DNA of 64,000 nt, from assembly GCA_016714535.1 (NCBI GenBank), contig JADKDR010000004.1, positions 186,001-250,000 of the forward strand, written 5' to 3'. Positions within the stretch are counted from its first letter, which is position 1. Each line of letters begins with the position of its first letter. Source of the DNA: Bacteroidota bacterium (GTDB taxonomy: Bacteria > Bacteroidota > Bacteroidia > AKYH767-A > OLB10). Both the position numbers and the translations under genes were made by a program. Below are positions 38,692 through 47,457 of this stretch, piece by piece. The notes under the pieces were generated by a model. It was not told the DNA's origin. It saw only the letters and a list, made by a program, of their open reading frames with translations, and searched no databases.

Positions 38692-38699
38692 TACTTTTG
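38692..38699 (+). promoter_or_regulatory. -7 box TACTTTTG of the Rrf2 gene
   Basis: A full match to TAnnTTTG, ending 4 nt before the ATG at 38704. A TTG at 38667-38669 lies 22 bp upstream. The transcript may start at or within a few bases of the start codon. Confidence 0.55.
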
Positions 38700-38703
38700 C
38701 AGC

Positions 38704-39114
38704 ATGTTTTCGAAGTCGTGTGAATATGCATTAAGAATAATGGTCTTTCTTATTAATGAAAGCAATAGTGCTAAGCAGTTGCCGGTAAGTGTTATTGCAA
38801 GGGCGGTAAAATCGCCTGCTGCTTATACTTCTAAAATATTACAGAAACTGAACCATGCCAAATTAATTTTGAGTACCAAAGGGCACTTAGGTGGTTACTA
38901 CATATTGGATGAGCGTAAGAATGAAATATTCCTTCGCGATGTAATTAAAGTAATTGATGGTGAACAGATATTCAGTGTTTGTGTGCTGGGATTTCCGAAA
39001 TGCTCCGATTCAAAACCTTGTGCATTGCATCATACATTTAAACACCTGCGCGATGATTTGAGAAACAAAATTGCTGTTACAAAAATTATTGATCTTATGT
39101 TAGAGAATCCTTAA
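38704..39114 (+). CDS. Rrf2 family transcriptional regulator (NsrR-like)
   Basis: A winged-helix regulator of 136 residues. MFSKSCEYALRIMVFL is the usual Rrf2 N-terminus, with a recognition region SPAAYTSKILQKLNHAKLILSTKGHLGGY. Three Cys in the dimer arm (Cys93, Cys100, Cys106 in VCVLGFPKCSDSKPC) are spaced for an iron-sulphur cluster, as in NsrR and IscR. It is divergent from the nos operon with a palindromic site in between, so control of nos genes by NO or redox state is inferred. The frame is open to 38656, but the ATG at 38704 fits the family start and the promoter. Confidence 0.9.
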   Translation: MFSKSCEYALRIMVFLINESNSAKQLPVSVIARAVKSPAAYTSKILQKLNHAKLILSTKGHLGGYYILDERKNEIFLRDVIKVIDGEQIFSVCVLGFPKCSDSKPCALHHTFKHLRDDLRNKIAVTKIIDLMLENP

Positions 39115-39133
39115 AACAAACTCTTTAAAATCA

Positions 39134-39141
39134 TACATTTG
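39134..39141 (+). promoter_or_regulatory. -7 box TACATTTG of the DUF1801 gene
   Basis: A full match to TAnnTTTG, 18 nt before the ATG at 39160. It overlaps the in-frame TTG at 39139, which is therefore not the start. Confidence 0.55.
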
Positions 39142-39159
39142 TTTTTAAAAAGTACTCGT

Positions 39160-39630
39160 ATGAAACAAGAAGGCAAAACAGTAAATGAAATCTTATTAAA
39201 CGTACCTCCCGATCGTATTGAGCCATTTAATATGCTGCACAAGGTAATTGTAAAAAATCTTCCTAAGGGATTTGAGCCAGGCATTAGCTATGGTGGACTC
39301 GGCTATGTTATCCCACACAAACTATATCCTGCTGGTTACCATTGTAAACCTGCAGAGCCATTGCCTTTTGCAGGTATAGCATCTCAAAAAGGATCTATCA
39401 ATTTTTATCACATGGGGATATATGTCAATCGTGAATTACTAAATTGGTTTGTAAAAGAATTTCCAAAACACACCAGGCAAAAACTGGACATGGGCAAGAG
39501 CTGCATACGATTTAAAAAGTTGGACGATATACCATACAAACTGATTGGCGAATTAATGAAAAAGATGAGTGCCACAGAGTGGATTGATCTTTATGAAAAA
39601 AATCTTTTGCCCCAACCAAAGAAGAAGTAA
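39160..39630 (+). CDS. DUF1801 (YdhG-like) protein
   Basis: A protein of 156 residues of the DUF1801 family. It has the conserved start (NEILLNVPPDRIEPFNMLHKVI), the ISYGGLGYVIPHKLYP segment, a central ASQKGSINFYHMGIY strand, GKSCIRFKKLDDIPYKLIGEL (the GKS-C-I/L-RF-K motif of the family) and a basic tail QPKKK. Members are small cytoplasmic proteins of unknown biochemical role, related in fold to the bacterial frataxin-like YdhG group. It lies downstream of the Rrf2 gene on the same strand but has its own promoter. Confidence 0.85.
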   Translation: MKQEGKTVNEILLNVPPDRIEPFNMLHKVIVKNLPKGFEPGISYGGLGYVIPHKLYPAGYHCKPAEPLPFAGIASQKGSINFYHMGIYVNRELLNWFVKEFPKHTRQKLDMGKSCIRFKKLDDIPYKLIGELMKKMSATEWIDLYEKNLLPQPKKK

Positions 39631-39694
39631 GGGTTGCTTAAAATTTAATTTAAGTATCGTTGCAAAAAAAAATGTTGGTATTGACTTACAATAA

Positions 39695-39950
39695 TTGCCA
39701 CGAATACACGGATGGGCACGGATAATTTTTATTGCTATTTTTCTCATTCGTGTATATTAGTGCATCCGTGGCAACAAATACAATTGCCACTAATACACGA
39801 ATGGGCACGGATAATTTTTGTTGCTCTTTTCCTCATTCGTGTTTAATGGTGCATCCGTGGCAAAAAATACTGTTGCCACTAATACACGAATGGGCACGAA
39901 TAATTTTTGTTGCTCTTTTCCTCATTCGTGTTTATTAGTGCATCCGTGGC
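39695..39950. repeat. Tandem array of an 89-bp palindromic repeat (about 2.9 copies)
   Basis: Copies begin with TTGCCAC at 39695, 39784 and 39873, an exact period of 89 bp. Each copy is itself an inverted repeat: the left arm GCCACTAATACACGAATG pairs with the right part CATTCGTG-TTATTAGTG ... GTGGC, separated by a T-rich centre with GGATAATTTTTGTTGCTC. The second and third copies are nearly identical; the first differs at several bases. No protein-coding sense is seen. The array lies between the convergent DUF1801 and TIR-TPR genes. Confidence 0.9.
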
Positions 39951-39975
39951 TGAAGAATAAAATGGAAATTCTAAT

Positions 39976-41250
39976 TTACCCTACTCCAAGATTAGATAAA
40001 ATGCTATCAATTTTTCCTTTTTGTTCTTCGTACGAACTTTCGGCAAAGGCATCACCAGTAGCTGTTGCAAATTCTTTGGCTTTTGCTTCATATGCATCTT
40101 GCTTTTGCTTATCACCTTTATAATTATATGCTTCGGCAATGGTGTATAAAATCCATACTGCATCATTACGTTCTTTAAAATTTTCTGAAGCTTCAAGCGC
40201 GAGCGATACTTTTAAAACTTTATTACGCATAGAGTCAGCATCTGTTTTAGCATCTTCCCATTCGTCATTGCCTTTACCCTTTAATACCGATGCTTTATTG
40301 TAGAGCATAAATGCAGCATTTATTCCATTATAATAATCCTGTACAAGACTAAACCCCCGGTCGTAATACCAGACAGATTCTTCAAGATATTTTAAGTCAT
40401 TATTGATTTCAAAAATTCGTTTGTTGATGGCACCACTTAATCCAAGAATCTCGGCATCGGTAGTATCCTTAGGTCCAAGCGGATCAAGTATGGCCATGGC
40501 CTTAGCTAAGACAAACAGGTCGTTCGATTTAGATTTATAGGTACACAGGGCACGCCTGCATTCAATAAATGGAAGGTCGCTTTTGGGGGCAAGGTTTTTT
40601 TCGGTGTACTCTTTGGCTTTATCATATAGTGAAATGGCAAGCGCCCAATCCTTCTTTTTCTTAGCTTCTTCAGCTCTATTCATAATCGATGAAAAAGGTT
40701 CAAGAGGTGGCTCATTACTTTTTTTATCAAATAAATTTCCTGTCTCGGGAAACAGAATATCCTGCACGGGACTATCAGATGATAGCAAGTTATTTTCAAG
40801 ATTCTCAACAAGTTTCTTAAGCTCTGCCTTGAAACGATCGGCTTCGGCATCCGTGATGCCTTCGGGGTTGTGTTCATATCCCAATATAACATGATGGCTT
40901 ACATCAAATGGTGGGCTTGGCCTTAAGTGTGCCCAATCAGAAATTAGGATCGTGTGATTTTTGCGAAGGGCATGACGCACACCTAATTCCCACAACGCAT
41001 TTGCGTTGAGGCATGTAATGTCACATATCACAATATCCGATTCATTTATTGCCTTTATCATAACCTGGTCTATACTCCCTGTTACATTCATATCGCAGGC
41101 ACGCTGGCATTTAATTCCAAGCTCATCAAACACAGGCTTAATGAGTTTGGTATAGGTTTGATTTAAATCGAGCGATCGCACTACGCCCGTTGCATAACTT
41201 GGCTTTACTCCAAAACCAATTACAACAAAACAAAAATTATAGTCCTTCAT
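39976..41250 (-). CDS. TIR/deoxyribosyltransferase-like domain fused to TPR region (TRAFs-binding/ASK-like)
   Basis: A protein of 424 residues. The N-terminal domain (about 1-150) has the fold signature of TIR-like/nucleoside 2-deoxyribosyltransferase-like proteins: strand FCFVVIGFG, helix, IVICDITCLNANALWELGVRHALRK, where Asp77 and Glu88 (W-E-L-G) are the expected catalytic-type residues. A linker leads to helical TPR-like repeats (about 185-420: RAEEAKKKKDWALAISLYDKAKEY, YNGINAAFMLYNKASVLKG, IAEAYNYKGDKQKQDAYEAKAKEFA). This second part resembles the TRAFs-binding region (DUF4071) of animal ASK-type kinases, found in bacteria joined to predicted nucleotide-hydrolysing domains. A role in defence or stress signalling is inferred. 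It stands alone, beside an 89-bp repeat array. Confidence 0.78.
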   Translation of the reverse strand: MKDYNFCFVVIGFGVKPSYATGVVRSLDLNQTYTKLIKPVFDELGIKCQRACDMNVTGSIDQVMIKAINESDIVICDITCLNANALWELGVRHALRKNHTILISDWAHLRPSPPFDVSHHVILGYEHNPEGITDAEADRFKAELKKLVENLENNLLSSDSPVQDILFPETGNLFDKKSNEPPLEPFSSIMNRAEEAKKKKDWALAISLYDKAKEYTEKNLAPKSDLPFIECRRALCTYKSKSNDLFVLAKAMAILDPLGPKDTTDAEILGLSGAINKRIFEINNDLKYLEESVWYYDRGFSLVQDYYNGINAAFMLYNKASVLKGKGNDEWEDAKTDADSMRNKVLKVSLALEASENFKERNDAVWILYTIAEAYNYKGDKQKQDAYEAKAKEFATATGDAFAESSYEEQKGKIDSILSNLGVG

Positions 41251-41735
41251 TACTAAGAATTATTAATGGTGATGATTAAAATAATTATTCAAGGTTAGCA
41301 TGAATCCATGATGGATTCAACTTTAAACGGTTCATTTTTTTTCAAATGTAATTTTTAATTTGAAAACAAACCGGATGCATCAAATATTTTGCTTAAGGCC
41401 CTTTTTTGCTGATAATGTCTTCGCATGATAATTCATGTCATTTTTGGTTTAAGACAAATGAAAATTAAAAGAGCGCATTTCAATGGAGGTAGATATGTTG
41501 CTCATCGCACAACAACTTATTGTGACTATTAAAAAAAGCTCAAACAAAAAAACATTCGATTTTGACTAATTAAATTATTGAACTGCTTGAACAAAATGAT
41601 TGAGCCAAGGTATGCTTTTAGTTAGCTTGACAATAACAATCAAAACAGGGTAGTTAGCTTAGTCAAATAAATTAACCCTTCTTCTTTTTATGATATGATT
41701 TCTATCATCCTAATTAGTGATTCGACTGATTAGTT
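41251..41735. other. Intergenic region, no gene seen
   Basis: AT-rich sequence upstream of the TIR-TPR gene (minus) and downstream of the propeller gene. Apart from the terminator described separately I find no ORF, RNA gene or clear repeat. Confidence 0.45.
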
Positions 41736-41772
41736 AAAAACCATCCTGCTGAAACTATCTTCAACAGGATGG
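41736..41772 (-). terminator. Rho-independent terminator of the propeller gene
   Basis: CCATCCTGCTGAA pairs with TTCAACAGGATGG (13 bp with one mismatch, loop ACTATC). On the minus strand it is followed by TTTTTAAC. It lies 34 nt after the stop at 41806. Confidence 0.8.
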
Positions 41773-41805
41773 TGTGTATTAATGCTTGCGTTAACATTGC
41801 ACAGC

Positions 41806-43380
41806 TTACTCTTTTACAAAATTTTTGCGGCTTATACTATTAGCAGTTTCTACTAACAACAGATACATGCCATTGCTAAAGTTGGATACATCAAGTTGCT
41901 CTTCGTAAATTCCATCGGTAGCACTCAGCTGTTTTTGATATACAACTTGTCCCACTGTATTTACCACTTTCAAATTGGCCATTTCGTCTTCGGCTTCGAA
42001 GTTAACGGTGAGTGTATATGTTGCTGGGTTTGGAAATAGATTTAATGCAACTGCTTCATTCGTAAAGTTTGTTTCGGTAATAATTTCGCCAACTCGCAAT
42101 GCCGTTGTTTTGAATGATGATTTGGGGGAGTAAGCAATGGTGTTTTGTGTGGTTGGCCAACCAGGACATTTAGTGCCCACTCTCCATTCGTAGGTAGTAT
42201 TTGGTAGCAAACCGGTTATGCTTATGGTACCGGTGTTACCATTTGTATTCCTTGCATACCAGAAGGTTGTGCCCACCGGACGGAACTGAACACGATACCC
42301 TTCGGCACAATTAACTACATTCCATGTTAAATCTACACTTTGGGCAGCAACGTTTGATGCCTGAAAACCTGACGAGGGCGCACGGCATTTTATGTTTCTG
42401 AAGAAGGTAATTTGACAGCATAAACCATCAGATACTTTTACAGTATACTTGCCGGGTATAAGGTTAGAGAAAGTATATTCTAAAGTGCCGGGGCTCAAAT
42501 CAATAAACGTTACAAGATTAGCATCTTTATATAATTCAATGTGTGGATAGAAGTTATAAACGCCATTGCCACGTTTTACTTTTATGGTTCCATTATTACA
42601 GCCAGCATTTGAAACATTGGTTGCAAATGCCCCCGGGTTGATGTTGCAGGTGATGTTGGCGCATGGATCAGTAATTGTGTCATTACTAAGCTTTGCAATG
42701 AATATGTCCGATGGACCTTTATTTGTAATGATTGTAGCACCAAATGTAATTGAAGCAGCCGAATATGGACTTATGAGATAAGCGTTCTTATTATCATCAA
42801 CAGTAATGCCGCTGCCATAAAATCCGTAAGGCCCCGAGTTTCCATTTTTAATAGACTTCGCCCAAACAAAATTTCCTGAACTGTTTAACTTGGAAACAAA
42901 AATATCGTATCCGGAACTTACAGTTAGATTGAATACTCCAACACCGGGATCAAAATCAGCAGTGCCTTGAAAAACCCCACTAGTGTAAGCGTTTCCTGAT
43001 GAATCAACATCAATGGAAAGTCCAATGTCTTGTCCCGAACTCCCTATTGATTTTGCCCAAACAAAATTTCCTAAAGCATCTAACTTTAAAACATAAATAT
43101 CATCTGAACCTTTTGAAGTTAAATGGAACACACCTGTACCAGGATCAAAATCAAAAGTACCCCCAAATTGGCCGGTTGAGTAAACGTTTCCAGATTTATC
43201 AACAGCTATACCTATTCCATTTCCAGGAGATGGAGAACGTCCAATTGATTTAGCCCAAACCAAATTGCCGGAGCTATCAATTTTTAGTATAAAACAATCA
43301 TAACTATACGCAGCTGTTAGATTAAATACTCCTACATTAGGATCAAAATCAACGGTGCCGTAAAACCACCTGTAATACAA
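41806..43380 (-). CDS. T9SS beta-propeller surface protein, C-terminal part (frame break)
   Basis: Open frame of 524 codons, the larger part of one gene that begins at 44198. It holds SBBP-type propeller repeats (GTVDFDPNVGVFNLT, SGNLVWAKSIG, AYTSGVFQGTADFDPG), then a SprB-like piece (NNGTIKVKRGNGVYNFYPH), a fibronectin type III-like domain (APSSGFQASNVAAQSVDLTW onward) and a T9SS type A sorting domain (LFPNPATYTLTVNFEAED...FSNGMYLLLVETA). Its apparent start codon (TTG) is an artefact: the reading frame joins the upstream part if one T (A on the plus strand) is added to the run at 43362-43365. A close paralogue lies directly upstream. Confidence 0.85.
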   Translation of the reverse strand: MYYRWFYGTVDFDPNVGVFNLTAAYSYDCFILKIDSSGNLVWAKSIGRSPSPGNGIGIAVDKSGNVYSTGQFGGTFDFDPGTGVFHLTSKGSDDIYVLKLDALGNFVWAKSIGSSGQDIGLSIDVDSSGNAYTSGVFQGTADFDPGVGVFNLTVSSGYDIFVSKLNSSGNFVWAKSIKNGNSGPYGFYGSGITVDDNKNAYLISPYSAASITFGATIITNKGPSDIFIAKLSNDTITDPCANITCNINPGAFATNVSNAGCNNGTIKVKRGNGVYNFYPHIELYKDANLVTFIDLSPGTLEYTFSNLIPGKYTVKVSDGLCCQITFFRNIKCRAPSSGFQASNVAAQSVDLTWNVVNCAEGYRVQFRPVGTTFWYARNTNGNTGTISITGLLPNTTYEWRVGTKCPGWPTTQNTIAYSPKSSFKTTALRVGEIITETNFTNEAVALNLFPNPATYTLTVNFEAEDEMANLKVVNTVGQVVYQKQLSATDGIYEEQLDVSNFSNGMYLLLVETANSISRKNFVKE

Positions 43381-44198
43381 ATATTACCTGATCCATCGGA
43401 TCTCATATCCAATGCCTGTTCATAATTTGTACTGCCAATATGTTTTGCCCAAACGAAATTGCCGGCATTATCTAATTTGGAAATAAAAATATCAAACCAC
43501 ACCCCTGACTGAGTTAAATTGTAAAGCCCAGGGCCGGGATCAAAATCTGATGTGCCAGCAAATCGCCCGCTTGTATAAACATTATTATTTGCATCCAAAG
43601 CAATTGAATTGGCTAGGTCCTGAGCAGTGCCACCCATTTTTCTTGCCCAAATAAAATTGCCTTGATTGCCAACCTTTGCAACATAAATATCTATACTTCC
43701 TGCTGATGTTAAATTATATACAGAAGGTGATGGGTCAAAGTCGGCTGTGCCACTAAAATAGCCTGTTGTGTAAATATTTCCTGATGCATCAAGGACAATA
43801 CATCTCCCTGCAACCCAATCTGTACCATCATCTCCGGTTCCGCCCATTCTTATTGCCCAAACGAAATTGCCTAAACTGTCGAACTTTGAAATAAATATAT
43901 CATAGCTTCCGGCTGATGTTAAATTGAACACCCCTACTCCCGGATCAAAATCAACGGTTCCGTTAAAATTACCTGTCGTATATATATTTCCAGAATCGTC
44001 AACAGCAATTGACCCGCCTCTGTCATCTCCTGTTCCTCCTATTCCTTTTGCCCATTGCCAATCGGGCGCTTGTGCATTTACTTTATCAGAAACAAAAAAG
44101 ACTAATGAAATAAGTATAGCCAAGAAGCAAAGTATTGATTTTCCCAAATGCGTGGAAACTTTGCTTTTTGAATCTGCATCTGTAATTACGTTTAACAT
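43332..44198 (-). CDS. T9SS beta-propeller surface protein, N-terminal part (frame break)
   Basis: Open frame of 288 codons with the true start (ATG at 44198) and signal peptide (basic start, hydrophobic ILCFLAILISLVFFV, cleavage near VNAQ). Repeats of about 70 residues follow: WAKGIGGTGDDRGGSIAVDDSGNIYTTGNFNGTVDFDPGVGVFNLTSAGSYDIFISKFD and three more, typical of SBBP beta-propeller blades. The frame runs out in the middle of a blade (CITGGFTAPLILILM), exactly where the next fragment continues (FYGTVDFDP). The full protein would have about 797 residues. Confidence 0.83.
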   Translation of the reverse strand: MLNVITDADSKSKVSTHLGKSILCFLAILISLVFFVSDKVNAQAPDWQWAKGIGGTGDDRGGSIAVDDSGNIYTTGNFNGTVDFDPGVGVFNLTSAGSYDIFISKFDSLGNFVWAIRMGGTGDDGTDWVAGRCIVLDASGNIYTTGYFSGTADFDPSPSVYNLTSAGSIDIYVAKVGNQGNFIWARKMGGTAQDLANSIALDANNNVYTSGRFAGTSDFDPGPGLYNLTQSGVWFDIFISKLDNAGNFVWAKHIGSTNYEQALDMRSDGSGNICITGGFTAPLILILM

Positions 44199-44242
44199 TT
44201 TTGTTTTGATTTAAATGTTTTGATTTAATATGATTTAATAAA

Positions 44243-44278
44243 GGGGCAGTTCTAAAAACTCATTTTAAGAACTGCCCT
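44243..44278 (-). terminator. Hairpin after the second propeller gene
   Basis: GGGCAGTTCT pairs with AGAACTGCCC, extended by A/T pairs after one mismatch. It lies 16 nt after the stop at 44294. On the minus strand it is followed by CTTTATTAAA, a weak U-tract. Confidence 0.55.
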
Positions 44279-44293
44279 ATTTTTATTTTGATT

Positions 44294-45051
44294 TTATTCC
44301 TTTACAAACTTCCCTCTGCTAACTCCATTCTCAGTTTCAACAACCAAAAAATAAATACCGTTGATGAATCTGCTTACATCAAGTTGCTCTTCGTAAATTC
44401 CGTCATCACCTATCAATTGTTTTTCAAAAACAGTTTGTCCCATTGTATTAATCACTTTCAAAACAGCAGTTGAATTTCCTGTTTCAAAGTTTACGGTGAT
44501 TATTTTTGATGCCGGATTGGGTTTGATAATAATGTCAAACAATTCAGTAAAATAAGCATCCTGAAGTTGACCGGATTTTAAAGCTGCAGTTGCAAATAGT
44601 TGATTGACAGAAGGGCCATACACAGGGAATGATAAAGCACCAATGCACTTGGTGGCCACGTGCCACTCATAAGTGGTATTTGGCTGTAGTAGGTAGAGAT
44701 TTTTTTTGCCAATGTTTGAATTTATGCTCGTAGTGGTCCAAGTAGTATCTCCCAGTTTGCGGTATTGCACCCGATAACCAATGGCACAATTTACTATATC
44801 CCAGTTAAGCCTTGCGCTTGTTGTTGTGATATTGGTGGTTACAAAGCCAGATGATGGAGGCGCGCATTTTACGTAAGCAACAAAAACCTTTTCACAGCAG
44901 TTATTATCAAACACCTTTACCGTATAGCTACCAGGCTTCAGATTAGAGAATGTGTGTTTTTTTGCATTTACGCCTAAGTCTACTGAACTTATCATAGAAT
45001 TAGTTGAGTCGTATAATTCAAGATGAGGAAATGCCTGAAAAGTGCCATTAA
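44294..45051 (-). CDS. Second T9SS beta-propeller surface protein, C-terminal part (frame breaks)
   Basis: From about 45051 the frame reads a SprB-like end (NGTFQAFPHLELYDSTNSM), a fibronectin type III-like domain (PSSGFVTTNITTTSARLNW to TTYEWHVATKC) and a T9SS sorting domain (IIKPNPASKIITVNFETG...FINGIYFLVVETENG, ending RGKFVKE). The first ATG in this frame is at 44995, but homology extends farther upstream. It is the tail of the gene that begins at 46591. A missing base in the A4 run at 45050-45053 (plus strand) breaks the frame. Confidence 0.8.
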
Positions 45052-45175
45052 AATCACTTTAATTGAACCGTCATTGCAATCAAAATTTGATACTCGGGTT
45101 GTAACAAGTACTGGGTTGAAATTACAAACAAAAGTACTGCAAGACTGCTCACTTAGCTTGGCAATAAAAACATCA

Positions 45176-46591
45176 TTATTGCCCTGATTGGTTAAAGTAG
45201 TAGTTCCAAAAAATCAAATTGGGTGAACTAAAATAGCCAGTTATAAATACATCCCCACTTGTATTTGTACAAACACTATGACCTACATCAGAATCAATAC
45301 CGCCAACACCTTTTGCCCAAAGCACATTTCCACTTGCACTGTATTTTGTAATAAATATATCATTACTTCCTGCATTAGATAAAGTAGTTGTTCCAAAGGT
45401 GATGGTTGGACTAGCAAAATAGCCGCTAACAAATGCATTCCCACTTGTATCAGTTGCAACACTATAGCCAATTTCGCCAGCTGTGCCCCCAGCACCCTTT
45501 GCCCAAAGCACATTTCCATTTGGATTATATTTTGTTATAAAAATATCAAGGCTATTTACGCCTGTCTTCGTTAAAGTCGTAGTTCCAAATTTGATTGTAG
45601 GACTACCGAAATACCCTGTCATAAAGACATTTCCGCTTGCATCGGTAGCAACACTGATGCCAATATCGTATTTAGTGCCGCCTGCGCGCTTAGCCCAAAG
45701 CACATTTCCGCTTGAATCATATTTAGCTATAAAAATATCAGTGATGCCTCCCTTTGTTAATGTCGTAGCGCCAAAGGTGATGGTAGGGCTATCAAAGGGG
45801 CCTGTAATAAATATATTCCCATTCGCATCGGTAGCAACACAATAACCTCGATCATCACCAGTGCCGCCTTCACTCTTGGCCCAAAGCACATTTCCGCTTG
45901 AATCATATTTTACAATAAAGATATCTAGATCTCCTGCACCAGTCAGAGGCGTAGTTCCAAAAGTGATTTGGTAAGAAAATAATCCAGTAATAAATACATT
46001 TCCACTTATATCTGTGCTAACACTTAAGCTCTGATCAGACCAATTACCTCCAGCGCTCTTAGCCCAAATCACATTTCCATTTGAATCATATTTTGTTAAA
46101 AAAATATCAAAACCGCTTGTGCCTACATTTGTTAAAGTAGTTGTACCAAACGTTATAGTAGGTCCCACAAATACGCCTGTAATAAATATATTTCCGCTAA
46201 AATCGGTTGCAACACTATTACTGTAGCTGTAACTGGAAGAAGTGCCGCCTGCGCTCTTAGCCCAAATGAAATTGCCTGAATTGTCGTACTTGGAAATAAA
46301 AATATCAGAACTCCCTGTTGACGTTAAATTAAATACACCAACACCCGGATCGAAATCAACGGTTCCGCTAAAAGTACCAGTCGTATATATATTTCCTGTT
46401 TTATCAACGGCAATGGAGTAGCTCAAGTCACCTCCTGTTCCTCCTATTCCCTTTGCCCATTGCCAGTCAGGCGCTTGTGCATTTGCACCTGCAAATGCTA
46501 ATAGCACTAAGGCTATCGTAAATACGTAGCAGTATTTTACCACTCCCGGTAAAAAACGTGCCTCTCTGGTGTTTGACAGATTTAAATTCAT
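45176..46591 (-). CDS. Second T9SS beta-propeller surface protein, N-terminal part (frame breaks)
   Basis: Open frame of 471 codons with a signal peptide (hydrophobic FTIALVLLAFAGANA before QAPDWQWAKG) and about seven SBBP-type repeats of about 60 residues, e.g. SGNVLWAKGAGGTAGEIGYSVATD and FGTTTLSNAGSNDIFITKY. The start and first blade are almost identical in pattern to the neighbouring gene (QAPDWQWAKGIGGTGxD), so the two are tandem paralogues. At 45208-45213 an extra A (plus strand) shifts the frame, giving the false end FWNYYFNQSGQ. Homology continues in another frame to about 45053 and then returns to this one. Repaired, the protein is about 765 residues. Confidence 0.83.
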   Translation of the reverse strand: MNLNLSNTREARFLPGVVKYCYVFTIALVLLAFAGANAQAPDWQWAKGIGGTGGDLSYSIAVDKTGNIYTTGTFSGTVDFDPGVGVFNLTSTGSSDIFISKYDNSGNFIWAKSAGGTSSSYSYSNSVATDFSGNIFITGVFVGPTITFGTTTLTNVGTSGFDIFLTKYDSNGNVIWAKSAGGNWSDQSLSVSTDISGNVFITGLFSYQITFGTTPLTGAGDLDIFIVKYDSSGNVLWAKSEGGTGDDRGYCVATDANGNIFITGPFDSPTITFGATTLTKGGITDIFIAKYDSSGNVLWAKRAGGTKYDIGISVATDASGNVFMTGYFGSPTIKFGTTTLTKTGVNSLDIFITKYNPNGNVLWAKGAGGTAGEIGYSVATDTSGNAFVSGYFASPTITFGTTTLSNAGSNDIFITKYSASGNVLWAKGVGGIDSDVGHSVCTNTSGDVFITGYFSSPNLIFWNYYFNQSGQ

Positions 46592-47163
46592 TTGGTTAAG
46601 TTTTAAAATTATGCCGCAAAGGTCACTATACGCTGGTCCTTACACAATGATGCAACAGGCTTAACAATATGATTCATTTCATAGGAATTGTCCTTTTTAT
46701 GTAGTACCTCTATAAGTTTATTACATGGGTAATTTGGTTGTTTTTATCTCCATGCAAGCAACTGTTTCAACCCTTGCAATTCATTTACTAATACTCGCAA
46801 CTGGCTTTAAGTAAACTACTACCAACAAGTTGCTTTAGTCTTAATACTTTTTAAAAGTGTATGAATACTTGAGCGCCAAAAAGCTTCTCAACAAAATACT
46901 TTTTCCACCTGTTTCATCTTGACCTTTCCTTCATGTTTTAAAAAAAAGATTTGACTGACTGGACCTCGTTTTTTATGTAAAACATTTGTTGGTAATATGA
47001 CCGCTATACTTAAACTAATAATTTACTTGCCTTCATAAAAACGATTTCTTGAAAGTAGCATCTTGAAAAAACTAAATGATATCTATCATATTTTGAAATT
47101 ATTTCCATTAGCTTTACGGTTTCATTGGCCTTTTACTTTTGAAAAAATTAAAAAAAATATTTT
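46592..47163. other. Intergenic region, no gene seen
   Basis: 572 bp with no credible ORF or RNA gene. It should contain the promoter of the minus-strand propeller gene (a one-mismatch -7, GACCTTTG read on the minus strand, lies about 45 nt before its start) and the rhodanese promoter. Confidence 0.45.
47134..47141 (+). promoter_or_regulatory. -7 box TACTTTTG of the rhodanese gene
   Basis: A full match to TAnnTTTG, 22 nt before the ATG at 47164. The -33 element is weak (TTTA 17 bp upstream). Confidence 0.5.
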
Positions 47164-47457
47164 ATGCATATAGATGATATATTAAAAAGCGAAACGCATA
47201 CTATACTAGATGTTCGCTCTAAGGAAGAGTTTGAACAAGGGCATGTTGAAGGAGCAATAAATATTCCGGTAGAAGAGGTAGTAAATGAAATAGAACGCAT
47301 AAGCCAAATGCCTCACCCGATAGTGCTTTGCTGCGAATCGGGCAGGCGAAGCCGGCAAGCACATATCTATCTTTCGCAACACGGTATTGTCAATACATTT
47401 AATGGCCCCACCTGGCTCGAGATACACGATATAAAAATAAAAAATAATAAGGCGTAA
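47164..47457 (+). CDS. Rhodanese-like domain protein
   Basis: A single-domain sulphurtransferase-type protein of 97 residues. The start of the domain TILDVRSKEEFEQGHVEGAINIP is canonical. The active-site loop CESGRRS carries the catalytic Cys57 in the C-x-S-G-x-R form. It is cytoplasmic, with no signal peptide. The sulphur acceptor is unknown. It has its own promoter and no operon partner; the next gene on the strand is more than 400 bp away. Confidence 0.92.
   Translation: MHIDDILKSETHTILDVRSKEEFEQGHVEGAINIPVEEVVNEIERISQMPHPIVLCCESGRRSRQAHIYLSQHGIVNTFNGPTWLEIHDIKIKNNKA

Noticed and set aside
39695..39950. Regular repeats as a possible CRISPR array
   Set aside because: The unit is 89 bp, repeated head to tail with no unique spacers, and no cas genes are in the window.
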